Shown one piece after another: positions 45,230 through 58,900 of a stretch of 64,000 bases of DNA. Under the pieces are notes generated by a model, which was not told where the DNA came from, searched no databases, and saw nothing but the letters and a program-made list of their open reading frames with translations. A program made the position numbers and the translations under genes. How positions within the stretch are numbered: the stretch's first letter is position 1; each line of letters opens with the position of its first letter. Location of the stretch: positions 1-64,000 of the forward strand of contig JAJGOT010000212.1 of the NCBI GenBank assembly GCA_022457155.1, in the 5' to 3' direction. Source of the stretch: Cladopsammia gracilis (lineage: Eukaryota; Cnidaria; Anthozoa; Scleractinia; Dendrophylliidae).

Positions 45230-46600
45230 TGGGGGGGGGGGTTAGCGGTTAGGGTTAGGGTTAGGAGTTAGAGTTGTGAAGGATATGGTTTTCAGGCAGT
45301 TAAGTCTGGGACAGGGTATAGTAATCAGAGATTTTTAGCTATTTCTTGGTCTAGAATAGATCGAGTATCATTTTCCGCGAAACTGATCAGTTGCGTGAAG
45401 AATTTAGTCTAGACAAGGTTTACTAGCAAATGGCATTTAAAAATTGGTACGGCGGGTAGTACGGCATTTTCATGGCTGGCCCCTGCTAACTAATGGCTCC
45501 GTCAATTCCAAGCCCGCTCATCCCCCCCGGGCATTTGTCGGGCATTTGTCCTTTTTTTTTTTAAAAAAAAAAAAGTTGCAAATGCCCCACGGTGGGGTCA
45601 GCTTTTATGTACAAATCCCCACGGTGGGGCATCTGAAGGAGTGCAAATGCCCGACCCATGGACAAGATCAAAATTTTTATTTCAGTGATTATTGATGGAA
45701 GCAATAATTGCTCACAAATAAATGGATCTTTATTCATGCTAGGAATTCTTTCGTTCTACCTCAGTATTACTTATATCCGTTCCCTCATTCAATCTAAATA
45801 TTTGGGTTATATTTCCGCAAAACTTTTGACTCCAATAATTTCCTGTCGATTCTCGTTTTTAATGTTATTAATTTTGATTAAAATTATGCTTACGTTCAAT
45901 CCAGTTACACGCTTAGGTCTCCGTTGATTGAGACGCTTTTTCAAGTGAAGTTGCTGTTGAATTTTTAAATAGCCAGATTCTTCTGTTGCGACATATCATG
46001 ATGGAAAGACACCAAGGTCACGAATGTTGACAAATAAGACGTCAACAAAACTTGAAAATTAGCCGTGATATAGATATTATCTTATGTGGCGCTTGAAAGG
46101 TAAGGTAATAGGTGGCCTGTTTTGAAAATTGTGTGAAACTTTAATATTTTCACTTGAAAAGTGCAGGACTGAAACGACATTTATCAACTCAGTTTTTATG
46201 ATCAGAAAATTTAAAATAAACAACGAAGCATGTACGAATTTTAATATCCATAAGATAACGTTGTTTTGACAATGCCCCACCCCCTGGATGATCTATTTTA
46301 GCAAATGCCCCACCCTTGGGAAGGAAAAGTTATAAAATGCCCGACAAATGCCCGGCGGGGGGGGGGGGGGGGGGGGGGGGATGAGCGGGCTTGGAATTGA
46401 CGGAGCCATAATAACTGTGATAGTGAACGAGTTTCTGGAAAATAGCAGGTCTGGAATAGGTCTAGGATAGGGTAGGGTTTTTCGGTGTTTAGTCTAGAAT
46501 ATGGTTGCAAAATGCAGCTAAAATGGTCTTGTATAGGTTAAGGGTCTCAGAGTCCCAGTGGCACACCCCCACCCAAAAGTTTGCAGAGTACCTCCCTCCC
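45230..46600. repeat. Composite poly-C/G repeat carrying a foldback insertion
   Basis: The outer repeat (45230-45493 and 46409-46600) is the inverse of the 15230-16205 unit, sharing GTCTAGAATAG, AACTGATCAGTT and CTGAGACCCTTAACC (inverse). It is split by 45494-46408. Confidence 0.65.
45494..46408. mobile_element. 915-bp TIR element with C-run/G-run ends
   Basis: TGGCTCCGTCAATTCCAAGC plus CCGCTCAT are exactly inverted at the right end, then a C-run on the left and a G-run of over 20 on the right. Inside are several GGGCATTTG / AAATGCCC motifs. No transposase is recognised. Confidence 0.75.
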
Positions 46601-46925
46601 CAGGAGAAATTGATGAGGTCACATCTTTGTGGGAGGGGGGGGGGGGGGGGGGGGGGGGGGCTGCTAAAATACTCCAAAAATCGTGGAGTATTTTGTGACG
46701 TAAAACATGATAAAATGTCTTCGTTTTGTTTCAACAACGGTTTCAGATTACCAGAAAACAAAGCGACTGCCAATCGCTGGAAATAACCTACGACAAACGC
46801 CATTTTGTCGTGTGTCACGTGATAAAATACTCCACAGCGGAGAAGGCCCTGGGGACGATGAATTTTCAAGACTGAAGTTTGCATGGAATATTCAAGCAAA
46901 AAATTTTATAATTCTTCCATTAGGT

Positions 46926-47030
46926 ATATACCAAACCAATGGGTAGCGTTTTTCGCGCGCTCTGGTTGGCTACTCAAACTCGGAATGGCGTTTGCGATTC
47001 ACCTCCACTTCGGTGAATAATTGGTAAATA
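46926..47030. repeat. Interspersed repeat, relative of 25290-25390
   Basis: CCAAxxCAxTGGxTAGC, TGGTTGGCTACTCAAACTCGG and GATTCACCTCCA are shared with the MPPE1 intron 1 copy. Confidence 0.55.
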
Positions 47031-47176
47031 TCTCTTGCACTGTTGTTGTGCTTGAAATGACCTCTTTGGTCACCACAAAACTAGGCGTCGGCCACTAGAA
47101 AAGTACGCAATAAATTGCACGTAGCGAGATAGAAATAACAATATTTTCTATTTTTACTAAGGTGACATGCCAGCTG

Positions 47177-47330
47177 CAGGGGCGTAGCCAGAACTTTTTC
47201 AGAGGTACGCACAATCAGTTTTCAAACACTCCCCCTACCTCCCCCCCCCCCCCCTCACCCTCAAGTCCCAAATCTTTCTCTTTTTTCAGGTACGCAAGTG
47301 CGTACTTGCGTACAGGTAGCTACGCCCCTG
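47177..47330. mobile_element. 154-bp MITE (CAGGGGCGTAGC ends)
   Basis: CAGGGGCGTAGCC and GGTAGCTACGCCCCTG form the ends; a C-run and GTACGCAAGTGCGTAC hairpin lie inside. hAT-like ends, related in style to 31978-32142. Confidence 0.7.
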
Positions 47331-47824
47331 ATCTGTAAAGTATAAGGCATTTGTAGTGTCGATATATAGCAACAAAAATCAATATGTTAAGGTATTATGG
47401 TCTTCCGGGGAAGGATTTCATTCAAATGGCGAAAATGCCTATCATGTCACCAATAGTGAATAATCTGTAGGGTGAACTGATTTCCAGAATTAACTGTGGG
47501 CTCTTAGCCAATGAGAAGACAGATAGTGACTTCAATGTATAATAAATATATGTTGTTTGGCGGCTGGGAGGTCCGTATAGTGAAAAACTGTGACCGCTTC
47601 TCGGTTTTAAGTTCTGAAGGAACCGAGAAGCCCCTGGGGAAGCGCATATTATTTTCAATCACAAATTTGTTGCTCAAAGTCCCGGATTTTCTTTTCCCAG
47701 TGTCCCATATCCTGTTATTTTCCCCAGAAATATTCCGTAGCCCTTTAACTTTTTATGAATAAAACAAACTGAATGCAAGGCTGGTTCGTCGGCAATGGGC
47801 TGATTTATTAAGCAAGTGGCCAAT

Positions 47825-47854
47825 ATTTCGGCTAACAAAGTTATCCTTCCTCAG
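47825..47854 (-). ncRNA. Hammerhead-like core (second family)
   Basis: On the minus strand CTGAGGA is followed by a TAAC/GTTA stem and then CGAAATATTGGCC. CUGANGA and GAAA boxes are present; stem II is weak. It sits in a repeat with TGGCCAATATTTCGGC. Activity is doubtful. Confidence 0.35.
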
Positions 47855-48754
47855 GGCTAGGGATATACTGGAAGAAAATACTGTAACAGCTCCTGGTCTT
47901 AAATTTAAATAAAAAAATCATGAGTGGTTAATTATTAACTAATACAACTAGATAACATAATGCTCCAATATCCCATATACCGATAGCCCTTAACAAGCTT
48001 CAATGGCTGTAGCGTCCCGTTGACTCGCATGTAAGGAGTCTTCGAGTGACAACCCCGGCTAACGAAGGCTTTACCATGCAGAAAGGCATGTTACTATATT
48101 CTCAGGTCGAGTTAGACAACTTTTTCTCGCCTACCTCCCTCTCTGATATTCGGTTATGAGAACTCCTGATGAGGGATAACAACACAATATTGTACTATAT
48201 AATATTTTTATTTCTCCTGAAAAACTTTTTTTTTACAAAAAATAAGCTATTAAAAAGCTATGAAATCAGTTTTTTGTCAGTATCAACCTTCTTCTTTGAT
48301 AATATATAGTTTTTGTTTGCGATGTCTTGCGTCAGCTCGCTGCAATTTAGCGAATTTATAAAAAGCCAGAGAAAGTAGACGATTGACGTTCACAGTCCCA
48401 TTGCGTCTTCCCATGTGAGATAAAACCTGATAAATTCCATATTTATGACATAAGCATGTCATCACAGCACGAGAAATGCTATGATTGGTCCCCAGTTCGT
48501 TTCAAATTCATGGTTTAAACCAATTAGAGGCACCACTCAGATCTGGGTAGCTTAATGCCATCACTGGAAATATATCGAGTTGTTTCTAAGACCGCGCACA
48601 TTCTTTTGTATTGGAAATGCGGTGAGATTGCGAAAGAAGGCTATCCGTTGAAATGTAGCAAGCGCGATTTTGGAGAAGCGCGAGTCCCTCCAAATCAAGC
48701 ACTATATTACTCTTGCGCCTACATGCGAAGCACCAGGTTATAACAAGCCAACCA

Positions 48755-48781
48755 CTGATGAAGAAGGGCAAAGCCCGAAAC
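48755..48781 (+). ncRNA. Hammerhead-like core (third family)
   Basis: CTGATGA, AGAA, a perfect GGGC/GCCC stem with AAA loop, then GAAACG. The boxes match the hammerhead consensus except for the extra AGAA before stem II. It is probably the terminal repeat of a Penelope-like element. Stems I and III were not closed by eye. Confidence 0.45.
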
Positions 48782-49045
48782 GTATGGATTTTTCTTTTCA
48801 TAAATTTTGGTATTTTGATTTCAAAAATGTTTTAATGTTTCTTGTATACAACTAAGTGCCACGCAGTTACCCAACTTGTTAGTTCCAATTTCTAGTTTAG
48901 CAAAACAACACGGCTTCAAAGAACAAACACGTCGAGTAGCTGTCGATATGATCGAAACTGGATGATATCTATGAATTTGTGTATCTTTTATACCAAATGT
49001 ACGATCTGAGACCGGATACTCAGCTCTTTGCAAAACCTATAATGC

Positions 49046-49051
49046 TTTATT
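49046..49051 (-). terminator. Possible SLC6 poly(A) signal (AATAAA)
   Basis: AATAAA on the minus strand about 430 nt past the transporter stop. No closer AATAAA was seen. Confidence 0.35.
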
Positions 49052-49476
49052 GCCGCTCAAATTAGTGAGAGCACTTTGTCAAATACAGCCAACTTCTTAA
49101 GACTGTTATAAAACTCTGGACGCAAGACACTACTGAACAACAGACACATAGCACCTGTTACTTCCGTTCTATAGTATTTAACTTGACACTATCCAAGAGA
49201 CGGACAGTTGTTCTTGCGCATGTCCGTTTCCTGACCGCTGACGTGATCGTCGTAGATTATTTTTGTAGCGCACGGAGCAAAATTGCACCTTCATTGAAGG
49301 TCCTTTCCCGTAGGCTCTGGGTTTCCTAGGGTTTACACAGTTTACATTGCTATTATGTACCGCATATTTTTATGTTATTTGGCATACTGACACTTTTTAT
49401 GCTCCGAAAATCGCTTCTGCATGTATCATGTGAATATGTTTGGAGGTTGTTGCCTCACATCTGTGTTAGTTCTTGG

Positions 49477-52400
49477 TCAATCTTCCTGAACCGTCTGGTT
49501 GACATGTCCATTTAAAGGTAGACTATTTGTCGGAGATAAGTTATAAGTTCTTGACCTGCCAAGATAACAGCTTGGCTCGCAGATCACAGCGCATGGGTCT
49601 TCACTATCCTCAGCTTCCAATCTTCTGCGCATGACACAGTCTTTGATGGGAGGGTAAATGATGCACAGTAAAGGAATCAGAACAAACAGCGTATAGATGA
49701 CGTAACCCCATGCAGGGTACGGTTGGGCGTTGACTTTTGCCTGGAAGAGAGATAAATACACCAAGATGTCATATAGATCAAGATAAGTCAGTCAATGTCA
49801 ACATTTAACAACAGCTCTTTTCAGCACTAAATTAACCAAGCCGTGTCCGGCTTTCAGCCTGAAACTGGCTAAACTAACCAGGACCTTCACACTCGACAGA
49901 TGGTACTCATATGTTAAAACCATTCACTGTAACACCAAGACGTCAAGAGTTCAAAGAGCCATACAGAAACATTTAAAAGTTTCGATTGAACACACACAAA
50001 AAGCAGTGCGATAGAGTCATTGAGTTTTTGCATGCAATATATTTTTCAGCATGCGCGTAAAACTTTCCTCTTAACAATCTACGAGGCATGCGCATATCAA
50101 CCAGAGGCGGATCCAGAATCAATTGTAAAGAAAGGGGAAGAGGATAGTGGGGGGAGGGGGAGTTAGAACGTTTGTGTTCCCACCGGGAATGGTTTAGCAA
50201 GCGAAACGAAAATAGAGCCTGATCGCATGTTATATCCAAATCTGATTTACACTGCACCAAATGTTGTTCAAACTACAACATTTCGACAATTCACATCTGA
50301 TTTACACTGCACCAAAATGTTATTTAAACTATATCCAGATCTGATTTACACTGCACCAAAATGTTGTTGATGAATTTTTTATATATCTAAATCTGATTTG
50401 CACTGCACCAAAATGCTGTTCAAACTATATCCAAATCTGATTTACACTGCACCAAATGTTGTTCAAACTAAATTCACATCTGATTTACACTGCACCAAAA
50501 TGTTATTTAAACTATATCCAGATCTGATTTACACTGCACCAAAATATTGTTGATGAAACTTTTATATATCCAAATCTGATTTGCACTGCACCAAAATGCT
50601 GTTCAACTATATCTTTATCTGATTCAAACTTAATCAAAATTAAACCGGGTTGACACTACATCAAAATGTGGTTTCGACAATTTGAAAAACCGGTTTACCT
50701 GGTATCTGTCCCAGGCCGTGTATGCAAACGTTCCATCTGCGGTAGATCGGATCATCTGTATTAATCCCCCGATTATGACGCTGAGTATGATCAGCGGTGA
50801 AATGAACTTCCAACAAATCTTCCATCTTCTCTTTACCTTCTTTCCCGTCATTAAGCAAAGATCTTTTGAAAATCTGTATATAAAGAACAGATTTAAGACC
50901 CAATTATTCAAATCTTGATTTTATAAATGTTAAAAATACAAGAAAGAAATATAACAAAAGAGTAAAAGAAACGGAAAGAAAACGAATTTGAAACAAGCGC
51001 TTTGGACGCTTGCTTGAGGAAATAAGGTATGTTTAGCCTGCATTGCATTGCAGGCGCCTGTTTATTTATAGGGCGAAATTTCGAGGACGTGCGCGCATCC
51101 TCGAAATGTCTCCCTATAAATAAACCCTTAACGGCGCCTGCAATGCAGGCTAACGTACGTTCGAAATAGAGCAAGAGGTTTAAAAATGATTTATTTTTCA
51201 ACTAGCTACTCAATCACAGGCTTTAAACTGCCTTTCGCAAATTCCTGCTATATGCCATAAAAGGTCTAATTTCAGGCCTCAAGAAAGGGGGGCTTCAGAG
51301 AGAGGTTGAGGGGGGGGGGGGGAGATTGTTTTAAAACAATATCACCGAATAACAACTACAATACCCTCATATACTAATACAATGGTACCTCTTGACATTA
51401 AAAGACCAAGAGTCGGCCATACAAACTGACTGAAAAATATTTGTTTGCTTAGATTCTTTCCTCCAGATGGGAAATGATTTTACTGACAATTCGAACCAGT
51501 TTTTAATAATACTAATAATAAAAAAACTAAATGGGCAAAATAGGAGGAAGATGAAACGAGAAAGCAAGGGACCGTGAACGAAAATGCTGCTAGTATACGC
51601 AGGATCTGTAAGAGCGATCTGATCAGCCAAAAATAAACAAAATACTATAAAAAGCAAGGGCTGACAACTGCGTGGAACTTGTTGCTACACTGTGCTGATG
51701 AGCTGCAATAACGGCGAAATCGCTATCCACAGTTGCATTTAAACTTTCGGTTTGGTCTCAATCATGCCATTGTTGCGTTACTTTTTCTACGCAGTTGTCA
51801 GCCCTTGCTTCTTATAGTTAGCCTGTTCCAGGCGTTCAGATAGTGGGAAAAGCGCTAATAGTTGGGAAGGCGCGAAGAAAAGCGAGCGAAAAAAATGCGG
51901 GGAGACGCTTCCTCTCCCCAATCTCCCCGAATATTTTCGCTCGCTTTTCTTCGCGCCATCCCCAACTATTCGCGCTTTCCGCACTATCTGAACGCCTGGA
52001 ACAGGCTACTTATAGTAAAATAGGAGGGTTGGGGTCAATAGAGTTGGGGGGAGGGGGTCTAATTACAAAATCTCACTTCCAAAAGGGAGTTTATTACAGA
52101 GGGGAATAAATTAAATAGAGCTTATACGGCGTACCACACCCTACCTTACCCTCTTTCCAAGCTTATTACAGTAACACTGGCATCACCTACCTGTCTATTC
52201 CATAGATAAAAGTCACACCTACACACTCAGTCAAGCCGGTGAGGAGCAGGGGAATGGAACTGGCGCTGCTGATGATTTCTAACAGGTAAAAACCGGTTGA
52301 CTGTACGAATAACAGGTTACTGATGCACATCGCCAGACAGAGCATGCCTACGAGGTATGAAATGAGTCAAATAACGTGTATTCAAAAAAATAAAAATAAC

Positions 52401-55400
52401 TTGTGATGAAAAAATTCGTTATCGTATACAAACGGAAGCCAGTGGAATAAATACGCGATATTGGGACGGTCAACATCTACAAAACAAGAGATGTGTAGTC
52501 ACCAGGCCTAGCCGACACTAAATGAAATAACTTCACGGTTTCACGGTTTCGAAACCTCAGATAATCTGATAATCTAGGAAGGTTGCCTTCGGTAAATATT
52601 ATGGTAATATTAATAAAAAGGTGTACAAAGAGCCTTTTCTCCTGACGAGTCACACTTAGACTATATTGCGAAAATGACTCCAATAATTTCATCTCAACAA
52701 TTAATCAAAGAACTGCTATTAATCTATCAATGGATGCCCTGTTCTTAATAAATCAATGACACACAACCGATGCTACTAAAAACCCGGGCCGGGAAATATG
52801 CGATAGCCAACTCAATTTCGATTCTAGTTTTTGCTCATGACTGGTTAACGGAACAACATCCAATAATCAAGGGAAGATCCTAAAATGAAATCGATATGTT
52901 ATTTCGCGTCAACTCGCCCCTCCCCTTCTCTTTACCACCAGCAGACACAGCAACCTGCGTAACATACGCTTTAGCGGTGTGCATGCTCGAAGGGCAACCA
53001 CAGCAACCAAGCGAGAAAGGACAGGGCGTATTTTAATTACTCCTTTCTCCTCGCCCACGCGTGACTCACGCTCCGCGCTCCCCCGTTGCTCACACTTCGC
53101 GCTTGCCAATCGTAAAAGCGTCGGCTGTTATGCAGATTATGTCACCGGGTCTGAACTTATGGACAGCAACGACGTTCGTGACTGGTATGTTGGGCAAAGA
53201 TGTAACGGATTATTAGAGTTAATGAAGCCGTTCAACCACGAGGAGGAGGAATGACAATCATATCTGAAAACAACTTACCGCAAATCACTTCATATCTCCA
53301 AGTGCGTGTTAAAAATTTCATCTCTTTAAAAGTTGTAAGGACGATCTCAATCATACCCAGCATGCTTGAGGAGCCAAGTAAGAAGAGAAGAAAATAGAAA
53401 AGAGATGACCACAACGCCGGCATTCTGGGCATCTTGGCGAACGCCTCGCTTAATCCGGCGAACCCGAATGATAATCCTGGTGGAAGCTAAAACCATACAG
53501 TCGCATTAATTATAGCCTATACATAACAGGCGCTTTTGGGGGCTCGAGCGGGGTAATTGTTTTCTTGGATCCCCTCGCGTGCATCGCGCTCCCGCTCGAG
53601 CACCCCAAAATGCGCTGGCTGTGCAGGCTACATTAATTGTTATATTACATGAAATTCAGTATTGTATAAAAACCATGCATTTACCCTTATTTTCATTTAA
53701 TTCAATAGGGTCAGGCTGTTTCGATAAAGGGCTATTCCCAGCCGTTGTTGGTGACGAATGACATATTTCGTACAATCCCACAGGGTAAATCAGGAGACCA
53801 TGAGCCATATTACAAGTTATATAGTTTGAACAGTGTGCCAAACGGACACTTTTTCTTAACTAAAAACGCTTTTTATTCAATTAATCGATTCTTGTTTTTC
53901 ACGTTACCAGTGTTTCCACCCAATAGCGTAGCTCCACCGTTCGAAAAATAAACCACACACAACCAACACAACCCACAATCCCTTGATTCGCTCTGAATGA
54001 CGAAGGGCTAGCGCTCGAAACGTCAGCTTTTTAAATCTTTTTACGGTGGCCGCCAATTTACTTTATCACATCAACTCAGTTGATGAAGCCAAATTTTCAT
54101 ATACTTACTTGATCAGTGCAGTCTGGTGTGGAGCCGTTAGCGGAAAGGGATGCTTTTTTGTTCGCTTGACAGTTGAAACCAACTAATGAGAACATGATAA
54201 TGCTAGCCCACAGAGATGTCCCACAATTCCCCAGAGCGCTCATGATTGCGTCCATATAGAAGTTGTTCTTGGGCTTGTGGCCAGTCGAGAGGAGGGTCAA
54301 AGTTCCAAACCCCACCCCTAGAGAGTAGAAGATTTGTCCTGCAGCGTCCATCCAAACGACTGGATCCTTAAGCCTTTCCCACTAGAAAAACAAAATTGTG
54401 AACACCAATGTCTTTAAGTTGACAGGGATATCCTACAATTACCATACCCAAATTTGAAATCAACCAATCAGAAGCCGCATTACTGTATTACTGTATTACT
54501 GTATTACTGTATTACTGTATTACTGTATTACTGTATTACTGTATTACTATTACTGTAAATAATTTTCATTACTGTACTCATTTCCTGTGATATTTGGTCA
54601 CTGATCTAACATCATGGTAAATTTGTAATGAAAATTATTTAAAAACCGTAACGAAATGAAAAACCATTATATAACCATTATATTTGCAAAAGTCTGGCTT
54701 TCATAGCATAATGAGCATAAGCATAAGCTTAAGTATAAGGATCAATCTTATGCTTATGTCAGTGAAACCTGTATTAAGCGGACCCCATATTAAGCGGACA
54801 CCCTCTATTAGGCGGCCACTAGCTGCTTGGGTCCCCAATTTTTTTCCCCATATTAATTGTAAAACAAACCTGTATTTAGCGGACCCCTCTATAAAGCGGA
54901 CACTAGCAAGGGTCCCGAGGGTGTCCGCTTAAAACAGGTTTCACTGTATTTGTTTTCACTTGACGCAAATTCTTATGCTTCCGCTTTGTTATGCTTACAA
55001 AACATTTCAGAGTTTCGCGCCAAAACCTAATGACGCGGCTGCCCGACACGCGCCATTGCACTCCTTGGACCCTGGCAAGTTTTTCTAAACAAGTCGTAGA
55101 AAAACTATCCAAAAACCCCAAGTTTGACGACAACTTTTCGCTGTTTTTATCTGGGAAGAACAGAAGAAAACCTTTCGGGTAGGACAGTTATATTTATAGT
55201 TCTAATCAAATGGCTTCTTTTATTTCAAAAGCATTAACGAATCGAAAATTTTGTATTCAGTAAGATTAAGCTTACTAGTTCATCTCTGTCATATGTCTTA
55301 TGACAACACACACCGACAGCGATATTTAAAGAAACAAATGCTGTTAGTAATTTGACTTGTGAAAAACCCTGTTCTGGTAGAAAAATGAGAGAAAATCAGA

Positions 55401-55955
55401 TAAATTTGGGTACGATAAATACCCAATTGGTTCGCTTCGGTCATATCCGGCTGCTTTGGGTGTTTTCAGGAGCTTAATAAGCTCCTGGTGTTTTGGCTCG
55501 TTTGCGTATCGCCAAAATGCAAACCTGGTGCGGGCTCTATCAAACTCGCCTGCCAAATCCAAAATTGTATTTTAATTTGATAGAAAACAAACAAAAACAA
55601 CAACAGCCAGTGTCAAGCGACATGGCACAAAAATGCTTTACGATAACTACAGTTGAATCTGTTGAATTAAATTAAAGCGACTCTCCCCTCCCCTGAAGGA
55701 CTTTGTGACCGTGCTATGACGTCATAATAAAGGGCTTTAAAACCTTTTTTTTCGTGTCACATTAGTGCATGCAAATTTATGCATGTATATTTTAGTTCCA
55801 CTAGTCTGATTGATTGACACGCGACCTCGTGATCTCGCTCTTGACTTCAAGATGGCGGAAAAATCTCTCCGTGTGTTGACTTGAGAAGCAGAAGGACGAA
55901 TTACAGCTACATGTTTTCAAGACAATGCAATACGTTCATGGATGGATTGGGCCGT

Positions 55956-55990
<35 letters not shown>

Positions 55991-58900
55991 TTTTAATCAC
56001 TATTTATACAGGGACATCTATTTCGCTGAGCTAGTTAACGTAGAGCCCTGGGTACTAAATTACAATCATATGTTTGATATTCTGTTCGCCGCTTATTGCT
56101 GTGGGATTTTTGTTCGATCCGGCAAGTTTTGAGTTTTATGTAACTTGCCATTTGCTTAGCGATCGAAGTTTTAAGTGTTGGCGAATGTAGTGAATGTAGT
56201 GTAGTCTTTCTTTATAGACATAATTATGTTTCTCTGTAAAAGCACTCAAAACACTCGGGAATCAATACTGCAACGGGTTAAAGACGTCACGAGTTCAACC
56301 TGTTTTCAGCCTCTTGTTGTAAGAGTACAATGGCTAACCAAACCTATCTGTCATCTCCCTTCCCATCCGGCTTTCCGTTGCGTGGTTCACGTATAAAAAA
56401 ATGCTTGACATCTTCTGAACAAACCTTTGGGGTGAACAGTAGACCTAATCCTTCGGCCGAGGCCCAGCCTTCCAGATGAACACCAAGAAAGAAAAACGTC
56501 AGGAGGTGGATGACGATGAAAATAAGAATCAGAAGTAAGATCTGTGACAAAATTTAGATATTATGGATCAATACAAACCAATGACGAATCCAGACCCAAT
56601 CGTAATGAGGAGGGGGTGGGGGGGGGGGGGGGAAGTGAAAATGTAAGAGACTGAAATGAGGGGGCGGGGGCGGGCGGGCGGACATGTCTATGTTTTGTGC
56701 CAAGATAAGTTTCTTTGGGACATCACGATCATGTTCCCCCCATGATCTATTCTAGTGTCGCGCATTCATTTCCTTTGCTGTTAATTACTGCTAAAAATTG
56801 CTTTTAGAGTTTGACTTGGAAAAAATGCGCTATAAAATGTATGTATAAAGTGTTGATAAGTTTCATGGTAATGCTTTCTCCCTCTGCCCATCATTACCAA
56901 CCTTTGACACTCCTCGAGAGCCGCGCATGGTCAGGAGAAACGACAAGGTCCATGATACCACGACGAACAAGTACAGATACATGTTGATTCCTGTCAAAAT
57001 AATCATACTCATTTACTGACAAACATTTAGAAGTCAGCAAAACGTTGATTGAGTGTAGGAGTGTCTTTAGTCCTGGGTACTGAAGAAAACATAACAACTC
57101 ATTGGGTAAAAGGAAAGTAATCATTAACAGCTTGAATCTTGTGGGACCTTGCATATGAAACAAATATCTCAAATAAACAGATCTTATTTAAAAGCCCAAA
57201 CGGCAGAAGGCTGACCAGTTGGCTTCTAAAAAATCCCGGAGTAGTTGAATTGGGAACTACCGAAAACAAATCCAGCTAGTGTTTGGGAGAAGGTCTTGAA
57301 TCCGGGACGTCTGGGTTACAAAGCTAAGCGCCCTAACCACTGGGCCACGCCGCCACCGCACTCTCTCCGATTTCCGAGTCACACAGCGGTCAATCAAATG
57401 TGCGAAGTGTGTGCTGCTCACGCACAAAATGCTTCGTAAGGGTGGTAAGGGTTGCGTAATACAGACCGAAAGTGGTTTTGACTTTGTGTTTGCATGGATG
57501 CTGTGTTCGTAAAAAATGAGGGTGGGTGGGAAGGGTAGGGAAGGGATTAGGGCTGATACCTTAATTTACTTCGTGTCAGTTCAACTAAACTACCCCTTTG
57601 GTTTTCATACAGTAAATTCTGGAAAGAACCTGGTAGCTCGTGTGACATCATCCCTCACCCGTGCTATTGTTGATATTATCTGCTACGTCTAATGTTTCTC
57701 GGTACCAGTAATACTCGGCTGGACTGCTCTTCGCACACTCCTGGATCACAGTTTTGTTTCCATTGTTGTCTATCGTAGGACACGTGTTCCATAAAAGCGT
57801 GCTTCTTAGTGAATGCACAAAGTAGTACAGGCACCAGGCCACAATGTAATTGTAATAAAAAATTGTCACAAGGCTCATCAATGCTGCAGCTACGCCAATC
57901 CCGCGGAGACTGGGGCTAAGATCCTTCCATGATTCGATGACCGAGTTTCGCCCCAGTCTCTGTCCGACCGCCATCTCCAGACAAAGTAGAGGAATTCCCT
58001 CCAGGATGAGCATGATAAAATATGGGATAAAAAATGCACCTGCAAAACAACACAATAGGAAAGAACTCCTACAGAACTACAGCAAAACATTTCATGCCAT
58101 TCCGTTTTAATTAAATTTATTTCTCTCATGATAAATACTCAATTATTCTCTTTCCCGTTGGGGGACTTTTTAGGGATAATGAAACAAAAACAACTTTAGA
58201 AACAATTAGACACAACGTAGAAAATACAGCTCAACAAATTAAGAATCCCGCGGTGGACCAGGTGGCTATTTTACAAGCGTGGCTGAGGAGTTTAACTGGG
58301 GCCTAGCGTGAAACAACTGGGTGGTCAGTAACGGGACTTGAACCCAGGATCTGACGTCTGGCATGCTCACCGATTGACCACCGAGTCCTTACAGGTTAGC
58401 GTGCGGATCAATCACCTTATCTCATCTCGTAACAAATGCTAAGCACGAAAACTGGAAATCACCGGCGGCTCACTTTCCACAAGGGGAAAGGGGGATAAAT
58501 TGTCACAAACTTTCTTACCTCCTCCATTCTTGAAGCAAAGCTGCGGAAACCTGATTACATTTCCAACTCCCAGCAAATATGTCAGTACCGCCACAAAGTA
58601 GTCGCCCTTGCTCTTCCACGGCATCTCAGGGTCCCTTTCTTGGAAGATTCGGTTCAAAGAGGAACCGCAACAGTAAATGTTCCCGGATTGAGACCGCCGC
58701 TGCAGGTGTGATTTGAAGCCATTTTCCTCACCCTGTGTGCGAGGAATCTTAGTACCGGAGCCCTCACCATTTATATTTCTATGGTAATTATTTGCGTATT
58801 TCCCACTCAATGGCAGGCTCATTCTCTTCGCCTGGTACACAGATCTGTTGCGTGATCCGTTCGCACATGATTCACATAAGTTTTCAGTTTTAAGACCGCT

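Noticed and set aside
45241..45262. Telomere-like TTAGGG units
   Set aside because: Only about three units at the edge of a G-rich repeat; not evidence of a telomere or a fusion.
46489..46899. 136-codon minus-strand frame and its plus-strand partner
   Set aside because: Runs through a G/C homopolymer and the composite repeat; homologous frames at 15098-15368 are also repeat.
57280..57352. tRNA gene candidate (also at 58310-58388, 19860-19925 and 33150-33215)
   Set aside because: A and B boxes are present but acceptor stems do not pair; they read as SINE heads.
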